DNA from: Synura sp. LO234KE
Taxonomy: Eukaryota; Sar; Synurophyceae; Synurales; Mallomonadaceae
Direction of reading: 5' to 3'
NCBI GenBank assembly: GCA_015143735.1
Contig: VKHC01000429.1
Span: 1-12,183, forward strand
DNA length: 12,183 bases
In this document: positions 1 through 7,573 of the stretch, one piece after another
Numbering within the stretch: position 1 is the stretch's first letter
Layout: each line of letters opens with the position of its first letter
The notes under the pieces: generated by a model
Told to the model about the DNA's origin: nothing
Databases searched by the model: none
The model's input: the letters and a program-made list of their open reading frames with translations, nothing else
Program-made: the position numbers and the translations under genes

Positions 1-814
1 ATGTGCCCGAAGTCGAAAAGTGATATTGCCTTGATGAAGGATGTACCTAATAAAGCTGCAATTGGATGTCTATTGTGGCTAGTAGCAGGCGCTCGTATGA
101 ATATTGCATACGCTGTACAGACATGTGCGAGATACGGTGTAAACCCAGGGCCGTTACATTGGGAGACCGTGCTGAGAATCATGAAATGCCTACAGGGTAC
201 AGCTGGGTATGGTATCATATACAGGAGAGAACTGAATTCTTCCTCACGAATGAACAATTGGGTGATCGAGCAATCTCTAGTATCGCACCCTGACACGAAG
301 TTCTCTGCGGCCTGTGATTCCTTAAACCCGTACGAATATGTTGATGCTGATCATTGTCGTAATATAGACACTAGAAGGTAGGTGACAGCTTACATTTTCC
401 ACCTTGGAAATGCACCTGTCAGCTGGAAATCAAAGCTGCAGCAGTGTGTTGCAACCTCAAGTATGCAATCGGAATATATGGCCTTGTATGCAGCGTGTCT
501 GCTGTCACTATGCATGGATGATTACGATCTTAAGAGGGCTTGGGTACCACAAGTTAGCCCCTATAACACTATTGGATAACAACCAATCGTGTATTGAGTG
601 TTCAAAGAACAACACTGCTCATGATCGTACTAGACATATTGAAATCAAATATCATCTGGTGAGGGAACAGATCCAACAAGAGAACAATTTGGTAATAAAG
701 GTACGGACCAAAGAAAACATAGCGGTCCTTCTAACCAAACCGTTATGTGGCGATGCGCTTTGGCAACATATGACTGGGTGCTTTGTTCTTATCCATGCTG
801 ATATCGAGTTCTAA
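1..814 (+). pseudogene. Ty1/copia polyprotein remnant: RT C-terminus and RNase H
   Basis: This is the 3' end of a copia pol gene whose upstream part lies outside the window. The first frame reads the post-RT connection block (LLWLVAGARMNIAYAV, then HWETVLRIMKCLQGT), characteristic of copia elements. RNase H follows: the first acidic site is in YVDADH (codon at 343-345), then IDTRR. A TAG at 379-381 interrupts the frame where the family usually has Ser or Thr. Reading resumes with VSWKSKLQQCVATSS and QSEYMAL (Glu codon 472-474). The frame then shifts from 1 to 2 at roughly 500-535, and the rest (LLDNNQSCI, RTRHIEIKYHLVRE, LLTKPL) runs to the stop at 812-814. The last acidic site, usually HID, reads HIE. 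With a nonsense codon and a frameshift the copy cannot make an intact polyprotein. The family call is secure; the lineage within copia is not. Confidence 0.93.
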
Positions 815-1924
815 GATCCCGAGGAATAACGGTTACGTATACGACTCTGTTTTTGGAGATTTCATTTGTTCGAACGAAAGCCTGTCCTGTTTTTGGAACG
901 TTCACGTTTGTTTAGAGACTATTTGTAACTTCAGCACAATCTGCTTCACCGTCAGTGTTTGGAGTGGCTATCCAACAGAATTCACTCGTCCCAGAGAGAT
1001 GTTTCCTGGACATACTCCTGTGCTGTTACAATAGTTCACTCGTTTATTTATCCCTGTATGACGGAGGACAAGCTATAGTGAGCTCTCATTGGGCAACTGA
1101 TACGAACAGACACAGTAATGTGATGTCTTGCGACATGGCCTTGGCGGAATCCTAGCGACGTGTCAATAGATCACTGATAGCGAATGAAGTTTTTGAGCTA
1201 CGTGCGAGATAAACAAGATCAAGCCTAGCTAAAGGGGTGATGTCCAAGACTCTTGGTGCACTATCGGAGAGAGTTTCTATTAACTCTAATTACCAAAGTA
1301 TATTCTAGCCTTGCTCTTGTTGCTACTGCTTCTTCAGATGTTAGATCGGAGGACATAGGAAGATGAAGAACGTTTAATTAGTTACGGGAGGACAAATATG
1401 AACGTCTATGATGAATAACAACGGTTTGTGAGTTTATTCATCATGATCTAACAGGAAGCAAGTTAATATGATAACAAAGCAATGAAAGATATATGTATAT
1501 TCGTGAATAATGTTCATTTGCGCATTTAACCATTGAGGATATGATTGGTATGATCATTGTGCTTAAATTTTGAAGGTCGGTTCATCTAAGTTGGTCTGAC
1601 TACGCACGATATCTTTTGATATAATAAATTAAGTTAAGGCTACGAACTCGTTTGATTAAATCAAGACTTACTTCTTGTGAACCAAGCTAATTCCAAACAG
1701 GGAAACGATAACTGCTTTATTTCAACACTACAGCATTCAAGCAATAAACTTGGAATCGCCTAATCTTCTCCCCGAGGTTAACATTGAAATTGCTTGTTCA
1801 GCGATATTGTCATGACTAATTTTAAAGCTGTACATGGCGCATTTTTTGTTCATTGGGATGGCCACCTTCTGCTTAGAGGCTAAATATTGGGGAGAGCAAG
1901 AGGCACGCTACATTAGAAAATGCA
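815..1924 (+). other. copia 3' flank with LTR-like signals, no gene
   Basis: The 3' LTR of the copia copy should start in this stretch. Candidates are the TGTTTGGAG at 955, close to the TGTTGGA that opens many copia LTRs, and the purine run AAAGGGGTGA at 1231-1240, which resembles a polypurine tract and is followed directly by TGTCCAAGACTC. A short palindrome, CCAAGA-C-TCTTGG, lies at 1244-1256. I cannot find a matching CA-3' end, a target-site duplication or a second LTR copy, so no LTR boundary is called. The short ORFs here (for example 783-1034 and 955-1155) show no family features. From about 1350 to 1924 the sequence is AT-rich and I see nothing recognisable. Confidence 0.4.
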
Positions 1925-2268
1925 ATGGGGGACTCCTCTGCCACTGCTCATCAGTCCTCTAATCAAGTTGTGGTTGGTGAACGCCTATTGTTCTCAAGGC
2001 TTTTTGGAGTGATGGTTCGCCGTCGCGATCAGGATACAATCACCATCAGGAACTACCTCTACAACAAACTAACTTAGCTTCTCGGATGAAAACGTGGAAG
2101 TATATCAGGCTTCTGAAATTCCTCCCTGATCCGATGCGAGAAAAGTTGATGACAGGGATCGTTTCCTTACGACAAGGTCTTGATCCTGCTGTCTTACCAC
2201 GACCAGTACCACGACCAGTTTATTTAGGTGAGCACACAACCAACATTCGAATTGTATATAACAGCTAG
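1925..2268 (+). CDS. unrecognised coding-like fragments, probably broken or spliced
   Basis: Two short ORFs abut. The first runs from ATG 1925 to TAG 2075-2077 (50 residues) and has a natural-looking composition, with the basic and hydrophobic stretch VVVGERLLFSRLFGVMVRRR. The second, in another frame, opens at ATG 2086 and runs to 2268 (60 residues), containing WKYIRLLKFLPDPMREKL and then a PRPVPRPV repeat. They could be parts of one gene joined across a frame change. A GTGAGC donor-like site at 2228 and a TTTTTAG acceptor-like site ending at 2370 would give an intron of about 143 bp leading into an acidic C-terminus that ends near 2414, but no branch-point motif stands out. I do not recognise the protein. 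Chance ORFs are a real alternative. Confidence 0.22.
2195..2218 (+). repeat. perfect 12-bp tandem duplication
   Basis: TACCACGACCAG occurs twice head to tail (2195-2206 and 2207-2218) with no mismatch. In the overlapping frame it encodes the repeated PRPV PRPV. The length is a multiple of three, so the duplication leaves that frame open. Confidence 0.9.
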
Positions 2269-2744
2269 TACATATTGATTGTGTAGAGTAGAAAGTAAGT
2301 TGCCAGTGGATATATGATGCATTATGTCCTTTCTTTTCCAATATTTGCTATCTTATAAAATATTTTTAGGTCTTAGATGCCGCCAGGGAAGCGAAGAGAA
2401 TGATGAGCAATAGATAATTAAATGCAAATATCAAACTATTGTGGAAGCCACTTCCATACTTCTTCGTATGTTGAACTATGAAGACGAGGGAAACAATCTT
2501 GAAAATAGTGAGATTTTAATTTTTGTAATAATCACTTTTCCAGATACAGACTGTATTCGCCTAACAACTGCTGCAAACGAGGCTATTATTTTAAGATGCT
2601 TGTTCGAAATTTCTAGGTACCTAAAAAACGTTATTAATAATTTATGCTTAGAATATATTTAGAGGAATCCGAGATTTTAGGAAATGTTAAGCTTTTCGTG
2701 CGGCTGCAACCGCTAAGGAGTACGTCAAGACATCGAGAAACTCT

Positions 2745-2939
2745 ATGACCGAAAACGACTTTATTTACTTCAGAGATCAGAGAAAAGTTATGTTTGAACA
2801 ATGGGGCATAGTTGGATCCAAATGTCGTAGAGCTCTAGATATGGAGGAAAGGTTTTCCCGTTTTGGAGAAATCGGTGCGCATAAAGCAAGAAATGAAGAA
2901 CCCGGTCTGACAATAGACGAGCTTGATGAAGAAGAATAA
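2745..2939 (+). CDS. small unrecognised ORF with acidic C-terminus
   Basis: An ATG-initiated ORF of 64 residues. It is charged and helix-prone (IYFRDQRKVMFEQWG, then RRALDMEERFSRFGE) and ends in the very acidic IDELDEEE. The same frame stays open upstream to a stop at 2688-2690, adding about 18 residues (AFRAAATAKEYVKTSR), so it could be the last exon of a longer gene rather than a complete small protein. No domain is recognised and no splice acceptor is convincing upstream. A 73-codon open stretch at 2441-2662 just before it lacks an ATG start. Low confidence that this is expressed. Confidence 0.25.
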   Translation: MTENDFIYFRDQRKVMFEQWGIVGSKCRRALDMEERFSRFGEIGAHKARNEEPGLTIDELDEEE

Positions 2940-4145
2940 TCCTGGAATTCGGAAGAGTACGGAATGGTGAGAAGAGAAATTGGATTGATTAGCAGTAACC
3001 CAACCGATTTCTAGTAGTAATTAGGAAATATTGCCCTACCTGAAAATATATGAATTTGCTCAAATAATTTATTAGGTTATGATCCGCTAGAAGTTCTTTA
3101 AGCTAGATATAAGGAATCAATCGCTATCCTTAGAGACTAGCAATATATTTGCGAATCCTTAGGAAAAGTCAACACTCGCTAATTAAAATCTACCAGCAGG
3201 CGCCAAAAGGATTTCCCACATGAAATAATTTTAGATGTATCAGGTAATTAAAAAATCTAAATACTCCATCTACTTAAATCTAATTTTGCCTTCCACTTGA
3301 TTTAGGACCAATATCTAGCAATTACTACTAAAATCTCATCGGCGTACATACACCTCCTACATATATCTCGAAAAGATACCTCGTGCATACAACTTATTTT
3401 CGTTTCCATATATATTTTATGTCTTCATCTTTTTCTTGAAAATAAGTTTATATTAAGGTGGACCACAAACACCATAATGCCAGATTCAAGTGGTGGTCCA
3501 GATTTATCTTTATCTGGGTTTCTTCCATGGCTTTTTGTGGTTTTAATCACACTACATAGGAATATTTTTTTAGATTTTGATGGACGATTTTGGTGCACAG
3601 ATGTAAAGCTTCTCCCGATATAGCTGCGGTTTTAGTGGTAGACTTGTTTGGATGGTACAATAGTCGTTACCACTACTATAGCATGGGGCGGTTTTTATCC
3701 ACTGATGCTGCGATAGAGGGTGGTTCTTGTGACGTCGTCCTAATCCGTGTGAGTTTTATTAACTTCATGCCTGTGTCATGTCAGCCTATATAAATATAAG
3801 ATTTTCGGAATTAGCGCGGAGCTTCAGTCGTAATACAAGAATTCTTGTTGGATTTTCGGCTCCTACGACCTAGTTCTCGGAAATGTATTAGCAACCTGAT
3901 ATAGACGCTCTAGTTGCATAGACCTGGAGTTATGTACTCGATCACGGGACCGGCCATACAGAGGGAATGGTTCTTTATTTGCTGGGGGAGTGGGTTTTAT
4001 CGAATTTTGTTTTTCATCATTTACCCGTGACCATAAAATATTTTTTATTTTGCGATTAAATTAAAAGCTAAGAATAATTTTCAGCGATCCCATGAAAGCA
4101 AAAAAACAGTTATGACCGTAGAAATGGATCAAGCAAATATTCCTA
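2940..4145. other. AT-rich gene-less stretch
   Basis: AT-rich sequence with frequent stops in all frames. The longest open stretch, 3590-3793, lacks an ATG start and resembles no family. The only structures I can point to are the inverted repeat at 3459-3500 and a TATA-like TATATAAATATAAG near 3787-3800, which has no ORF in a sensible position downstream on the plus strand. Confidence 0.5.
3459..3500. repeat. 8-bp inverted repeat, 26-nt loop
   Basis: TGGACCAC at 3459-3466 pairs perfectly with GTGGTCCA at 3493-3500. It could form a hairpin or be the end of a small decayed DNA element, but no flanking target-site duplication is seen. In AT-rich sequence this GC-rich pair stands out only mildly. 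Confidence 0.5.
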
Positions 4146-4868
4146 TCACACTAAATCAACATCTGGATCAAACTCCAAAGATTCTTCTGGAAAGGAGCAT
4201 TTTCCAGAGGATAACATTAGGTAATATTCTCGATGAATATCAGCCCAATTCGTCGGTAGGTGCCCTGTTGTAATCAAATTATTATATAATTTCACAACTT
4301 TTGACGCTTGGTGTAGATAATATTTTGGTATGAAAATAATGTGTTTCATAACATTTACAACTTTTTCTTTATCTCCATTAAATTCAGTCACTAAGGCTGA
4401 ACAAAAATTTCTGATATCCTTCTTCGAGCACATATAATTTCCATCCAAATTTATGTAGTTAACTTTAGCATCGCTTATCCAACGAATAATCTCAGCGGCG
4501 ATACTCGGAGTCAATGCGTTGAATGACAGGTCTAATGTCATTATAACATGACCATGGAGAAAATCCATCAAATAATTCGTGACTTCTTTGAAAGCGCCGT
4601 CAGACAATCCAGTCGATTTCAGCGAAAAGATGCGAACTTGCTCGGCGCCACTTTCAATAAGTTTATCTCTCACTGCAGCAGAGAAATCACGAGCGCACCA
4701 ATATACTTTATCTAGCTCCTCTAGAGAATCTTCATCATCACTAGCATAGAAATAATCTTCTCCTTCTCCCATGAAGATTAACTTTTTCTCAATAGCTGAT
4801 AGGATAATTTTATGATTAAGGGTGATATCAAAAACATCATTTGAGTTCATATTCTTTGATAATGTCAT
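4146..4868 (-). CDS. leucine-rich-repeat protein, ribonuclease-inhibitor-like repeats
   Basis: An intact 240-codon ORF. I place the start at ATG 4868; the frame is open a little further upstream (to about 4907) but has no earlier ATG. Residues of about 35-60 are acidic (EGEDYFYASDDEDSLEELD). Roughly residues 75-165 hold three LRR units of about 28-31 residues in the RNase-inhibitor style: VRIFSLKSTGLSDGAFKEV, then MTLDLSFNALTPSIAAEII, then NYINLDGNYMCSKKDI, with the LxLxxNxL spacing clearest in the second. The C-terminal third (FIPKYYLHQASKVVKLYNNL, GHLPTNWADIHREYY, then an acidic tail) is helical-looking and unrecognised. No signal peptide or membrane segment is seen, so a cytosolic protein-binding role is inferred. 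It stays open while its surroundings are broken, and it is divergent from the gene starting at 5008. With so few repeats, neither the exact LRR class nor the biological role can be told. Confidence 0.6.
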   Translation of the reverse strand: MTLSKNMNSNDVFDITLNHKIILSAIEKKLIFMGEGEDYFYASDDEDSLEELDKVYWCARDFSAAVRDKLIESGAEQVRIFSLKSTGLSDGAFKEVTNYLMDFLHGHVIMTLDLSFNALTPSIAAEIIRWISDAKVNYINLDGNYMCSKKDIRNFCSALVTEFNGDKEKVVNVMKHIIFIPKYYLHQASKVVKLYNNLITTGHLPTNWADIHREYYLMLSSGKCSFPEESLEFDPDVDLV

Positions 4869-5007
4869 ATTGTCAGTTGTCAACTGCGTCAGTGAGAGCA
4901 GAAATATTCATACTGAACCAAATGCAAAAAGTGCAACTTTTACTTTTTCAGAACAGAACCACCCACCCAATCAAAAACCCAACTAAAAAACAAAACTTAG
5001 AAATCAA
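4869..5007. promoter_or_regulatory. short divergent intergenic region
   Basis: About 140 bp separate the start of the minus-strand LRR gene from the start of the plus-strand deaminase-like pseudogene. If both were once expressed, their promoters must overlap here. No eukaryotic TATA box is obvious. The minus strand contains GTTGACAACTGACA near 4872-4885, a partly palindromic motif of unknown meaning that lies within the open frame upstream of the chosen ATG. The region is A- and C-rich towards 5007. Confidence 0.3.
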
Positions 5008-6054
5008 ATGCAAGAAGAATTAATAACACTGGGACATTTTGGGCAACAAGATTTTCCTAATAATGTTGAGATTTTACCATCTGTCAATACTAAAGTAAAG
5101 GTTAATGATATTCATTCAGATCTCATCACGGTTGAAAGACTCCATTTTTGACGTCAAAAAAAAAAAAAAAAATCAAAGAAAAGAGACAAAATTTTTGGTG
5201 GCAAAATTTTGGACATACGATATGAATGGAACTTCTCTGCAATCATATAAAGTTGAGGGAAAAAGTTGTCTAGGGCGCCTATGCTTATTTCACAGTGAAT
5301 CCGAAACTAGTCAAGTAGTTGGCGCTGATGATTACTATTGCGCACATAATCACGAACCTGTGATCGACGAGATAATTATCAGGATAATATAGTTGATGGG
5401 GATTTTTTTTTAAAGAAATACCCTGAGTATGTGGATTATAACAAGGAAATAAAAGGTTACGAGTTGGCCCTTGAAGTGAACAAACTAATCATATGAGATG
5501 TTTCTAGTACATACAGGTCTAAGTACAACACTTTCATCGCTTCAGGTGGAAATTATGTACGAGATTATAGTCTTGAGGAATTGGAAGTACGCATCGACAA
5601 CGCTATAAAATTGCTAAGAGTGCAGAAAAACAAAATATCATCTAGTTTGAAGAAGTTAATTAAGTTATATTGGCACAGTGAGCTGAGATTGCTTGAAACG
5701 CTTCAAGAATTAGACTTATCAGTGCTTTTGGAACCACAAGAAGAAGTGGGTTTTGTTGTATTGCATATGCATTCAACACAGGAAATATGTGATAATTGTT
5801 GGATGCAACGAAGTGGAGCGGTCTACAAATGGTTGTACAGCAAGGTGATTTCTATATTTTCGACTCAAGCGCATGTGCCAGTATTCCATGTGCTGGTAAG
5901 TTGGTGCGACCATATGAGTGATAGAACTCCTACTTATCGGAACATCAGAAATGCCGGAACTTCGTTGGAGTTAAATGAATTGGCACCAGCTTATGATATT
6001 ACTCAGCCCTTAAACACAGATTCGGGTTGTCAAATGATTTCAAATCCTTTTTAA
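5008..6054 (+). pseudogene. broken gene for a deaminase-like protein
   Basis: Three open stretches form a plausible protein of roughly 345 residues in frames 1, 2 and 1. The first runs from ATG 5008 to the TGA at 5149-5151. The second follows the 17-A run at 5156-5172 and ends at 5392, containing YKVEGKSCLGRLCLFH and YYCAHNHEPVIDEI. The third takes over near 5368-5385, has an in-frame TGA at 5494-5496, and runs to the TAA at 6052-6054. It contains a charged helical middle, then VVLHMHSTQEICDNC, a helix-like SGAVYKWLYSKVISIF and a strand-like VPVFHVLVSW. An HxE-like site followed later by C-x2-C, helix and strand is the layout of zinc-dependent nucleotide/nucleic-acid deaminases. The fit is imperfect: the first site reads HNHE rather than HxE, and the motifs lie about 145 residues apart, which is long. 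The two frame changes and the TGA (possibly CGA to TGA) show decay. Family call tentative; that this is a broken gene is more certain. Confidence 0.42.
5156..5172 (+). repeat. 17-nt poly-A run at a frame break
   Basis: An uninterrupted run of 17 A lies immediately after the first stop of the deaminase-like pseudogene and at the point where the good reading frame changes from 1 to 2. Replication slippage, or a homopolymer-length error in the assembly, could produce this particular break. Confidence 0.85.
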
Positions 6055-6199
6055 TGCCTTACAATTAAATTTGTTGATTAGGCGTCCCGAAAATTATAAA
6101 TTTAATTGAAATGATTCAAGAAAAGTCTAGTACAAACGACAGTTAATGTGTGCGACGAATTTCGCTAGCTCTAGCAATCCATAATGGAATTGGAACTCT
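6055..6199. other. spacer after the deaminase-like pseudogene
   Basis: AT-rich, no ORF and no recognised motif before the telomere-like tract begins. Confidence 0.4.
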
Positions 6200-6271
6200 T
6201 AAGGGCTAGGGTTTGGTTCGTTAGGGTTCGGTTATGGTTTGATGTGTTAGGTTGGATTTGGGTTAGGGTTA
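6200..6271 (+). repeat. degenerate interstitial telomere-like tract (TTAGGG type)
   Basis: G-rich strand on plus. Exact TTAGGG occurs at 6221-6226 and 6263-6268, separated and flanked by degraded units (GCTAGGGTTT, GGTTCGG, GGTTATGG, TTAGGTTGG, TTTGGG). The 6-bp unit is that of most filamentous fungi and of vertebrates; plants, green algae and oomycetes generally use TTTAGGG. It may be a relic of a break repaired with telomere sequence, a transposon-carried tract, or low-complexity drift. Confidence 0.6.
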
Positions 6272-6351
6272 ATCATCGATGCACCTTTTTGGTATGAAGT
6301 GAATCATCCCGATGAACCTATATTGTCCGCCTATAGCCAATCGCTAGAGGG

Positions 6352-6403
6352 ATGTCTACACTTGGTGACTAAGCAATTCCCAATGTCTACACCTGGTAAC
6401 TAA
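6352..6403 (+). repeat. diverged direct duplication, 31-bp spacing
   Basis: ATGTCTACACTTGGTGACTAA at 6352-6372 recurs as ATGTCTACACCTGGTAACTAA at 6383-6403, with 19 of 21 positions identical. It sits just upstream of a GGTGTT GGTGTT doublet and the LTR-like start at 6419. Confidence 0.75.
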
Positions 6404-6589
6404 ACTCGCTGGTGTTGGTGTTGGAATAATAGCTCTGCTCTAGGTCTGAATGCTTAAGGTTCAAGAGTAGTTTACAATAATCAAGCTTAGCTTACCTAGA
6501 TTAACAATAATAGTGTGATGACACTTCATCGAAGTATAGTAATGCCTACGCACTATCAGGTTCAACTTCGCTCAGCTCATAGTTGTGCT

Positions 6590-6617
6590 AATACTTCAAC
6601 TTATAGTTGAAAGTATT
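6590..6617. repeat. 12-bp hairpin with one bulge
   Basis: AATACTTCAACT (6590-6601), a 3-nt loop, then AGTTGAAAGTATT (6605-6617). All 12 bases pair once one extra A is bulged. It lies just upstream of the TATA-like sequence of the putative LTR. Confidence 0.85.
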
Positions 6618-6717
6618 ATACAGTATATTTACAGGTGTATGTATATACTAGGAAATAAATATCATAACATACTTCTTAAACATTAATACATTCAAGTAGT
6701 AGTTAGCCACTACTGAC

Positions 6718-6749
6718 GAGTACCCAGCACTCAGTTAGCAACTGTACTC
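6718..6749. repeat. nested hairpin GAGTAC / GTACTC
   Basis: GAGTAC at 6718-6723 pairs with GTACTC at 6744-6749, and inside it CAGTT (6732-6736) pairs with AACTG (6740-6744). A further ACTACT pairing lies just upstream (about 6697-6713). All belong to the putative LTR. Confidence 0.7.
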
Positions 6750-6890
6750 AGGTGGTCTTAGATTCCCGAAAATCGTATAGTTAGTTTAAGTGGTTTAGGA
6801 CTGAGAGAAAAAACAGACCGAAATGAGAGGACACCCCGCATCACCACCGAAACTAACAACTCTCCAGGAACCAACTGGCAAGTCCCGTGA

Positions 6891-6922
6891 CCGAGTGGAG
6901 AGAGCCGTGTGAATGCACTCGG
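6891..6922. repeat. 7-bp inverted repeat CCGAGTG / CACTCGG
   Basis: CCGAGTG at 6891-6897 and its perfect complement CACTCGG at 6916-6922, with an 18-nt loop, inside the putative LTR. Confidence 0.7.
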
Positions 6923-6973
6923 AGTACTCAGGTCTTAGATACTTAGTTACACAGTCGCTCCTTCAGTCGTTAG

Positions 6974-7041
6974 TACCAAGACAGCTCCCCCTACTAGTTG
7001 ATGATCACTACGCAAACCTATTATCACCTCGTGTCTTGGTA
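6974..7041. repeat. 10-bp inverted repeat, 48-nt spacer
   Basis: TACCAAGACA at 6974-6983 and its exact complement TGTCTTGGTA at 7032-7041, in the 3' part of the putative LTR. CCAAGA/TCTTGG is also the arm of the palindrome at 1244-1256; this may be chance or a shared LTR motif. Confidence 0.75.
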
Positions 7042-7221
7042 TACAAATGATAAACTAATACGTATTGAGTAATCTGTTTAAGACATATTTTATCAGAAAA
7101 TAGAGGAAGTTCTACAGCTCCAGTGAAACAGGTTAGCGGTGAACCTTTAGTACAGCTCTGTATATATTTATTCGTGCGTAATCGTGAGAAGTTTTTTTAA
7201 CTACTCCTCCTTTGCTTCTAC

Positions 7222-7573
7222 AAGGGAAATGGTCAAAAAAAGCGATTCAATCAAAATCATGAACATGGATTATTTTTACACTTACGATCCAGGTCGGACC
7301 TTCTTGTAATCTGTGAATACTTGGGTAGAAGAGTGCGGCATTCTCAGGCTCTCTTACAGTCCTACAAACCCGCATATGCGAGTGAATTCGAACTGGGATG
7401 GGATGTTGATGCCCAGGAATATACATCCTGTTATGGCCGCGCTGCTCAGACAAAATGATTGAAAGTGGACAAGTCGATTAATGCAGGTTCAACTATAGCA
7501 GGCCTTCTATGGGATGGCTCTCGGATCAGTGCTTCAACGCAGAGACTTTGCCCCTTTCTCGTCCCTAAGCTAG
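7222..7573. other. transition zone, no recognised gene
   Basis: Sequence shifts from AT-rich to visibly more GC-rich around 7440. Short ORFs overlap on both strands (minus 7247-7453, plus from 7459) but none shows a family feature. If the LTR call at 6419 is right, a copia 5' leader or gag might begin here, yet the ATG at 7259 hits a stop within about 20 codons. Confidence 0.35.

Larger units (their letters stand above)
6419..7221 (+). mobile_element. probable Ty1/copia-type LTR (end uncertain)
   Basis: TGTTGGAATAATAGCTCTG at 6419 is a classic copia LTR 5' end. The following 800 bp lack long ORFs, contain TATA-like sequence (AGTATATTTACAGG near 6622; TATATACTA near 6642) and several hairpins, as expected of an LTR. 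A possible 3' end is CTTCTACA at about 7214-7221, followed by AGGGAAATGG as a poor primer-binding-site candidate. I see no clear CAACA terminus, no target-site duplication and no partner LTR. The start is fairly convincing; the end and the element's orientation rest on that one signal. It has no obvious identity with the flank of the copia remnant at 815-1350, so it need not belong to that copy. Confidence 0.45.

Noticed and set aside
2105-2341. Minus-strand 78-residue ORF
   Set aside because: It overlaps the plus-strand coding-like fragments and its valine run is just the complement of the 12-bp tandem repeat.
2508-2543. 36-nt GTGAG...TTTTCCAG as an intron
   Set aside because: Too short for a typical intron and a multiple of three, so frame continuity gives no support.
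3590-3793. 67-codon open stretch as a gene
   Set aside because: It opens at TTG, not ATG, and has no recognisable features.
3787-3800. TATATAAATATAAG as a promoter TATA box
   Set aside because: No ORF follows at a sensible distance on the plus strand; AT-rich sequence gives such motifs by chance.
6559-7500. GGTTCAACT matches to a tRNA B box (6559, 7487)
   Set aside because: No A box at the right spacing and no cloverleaf could be drawn.
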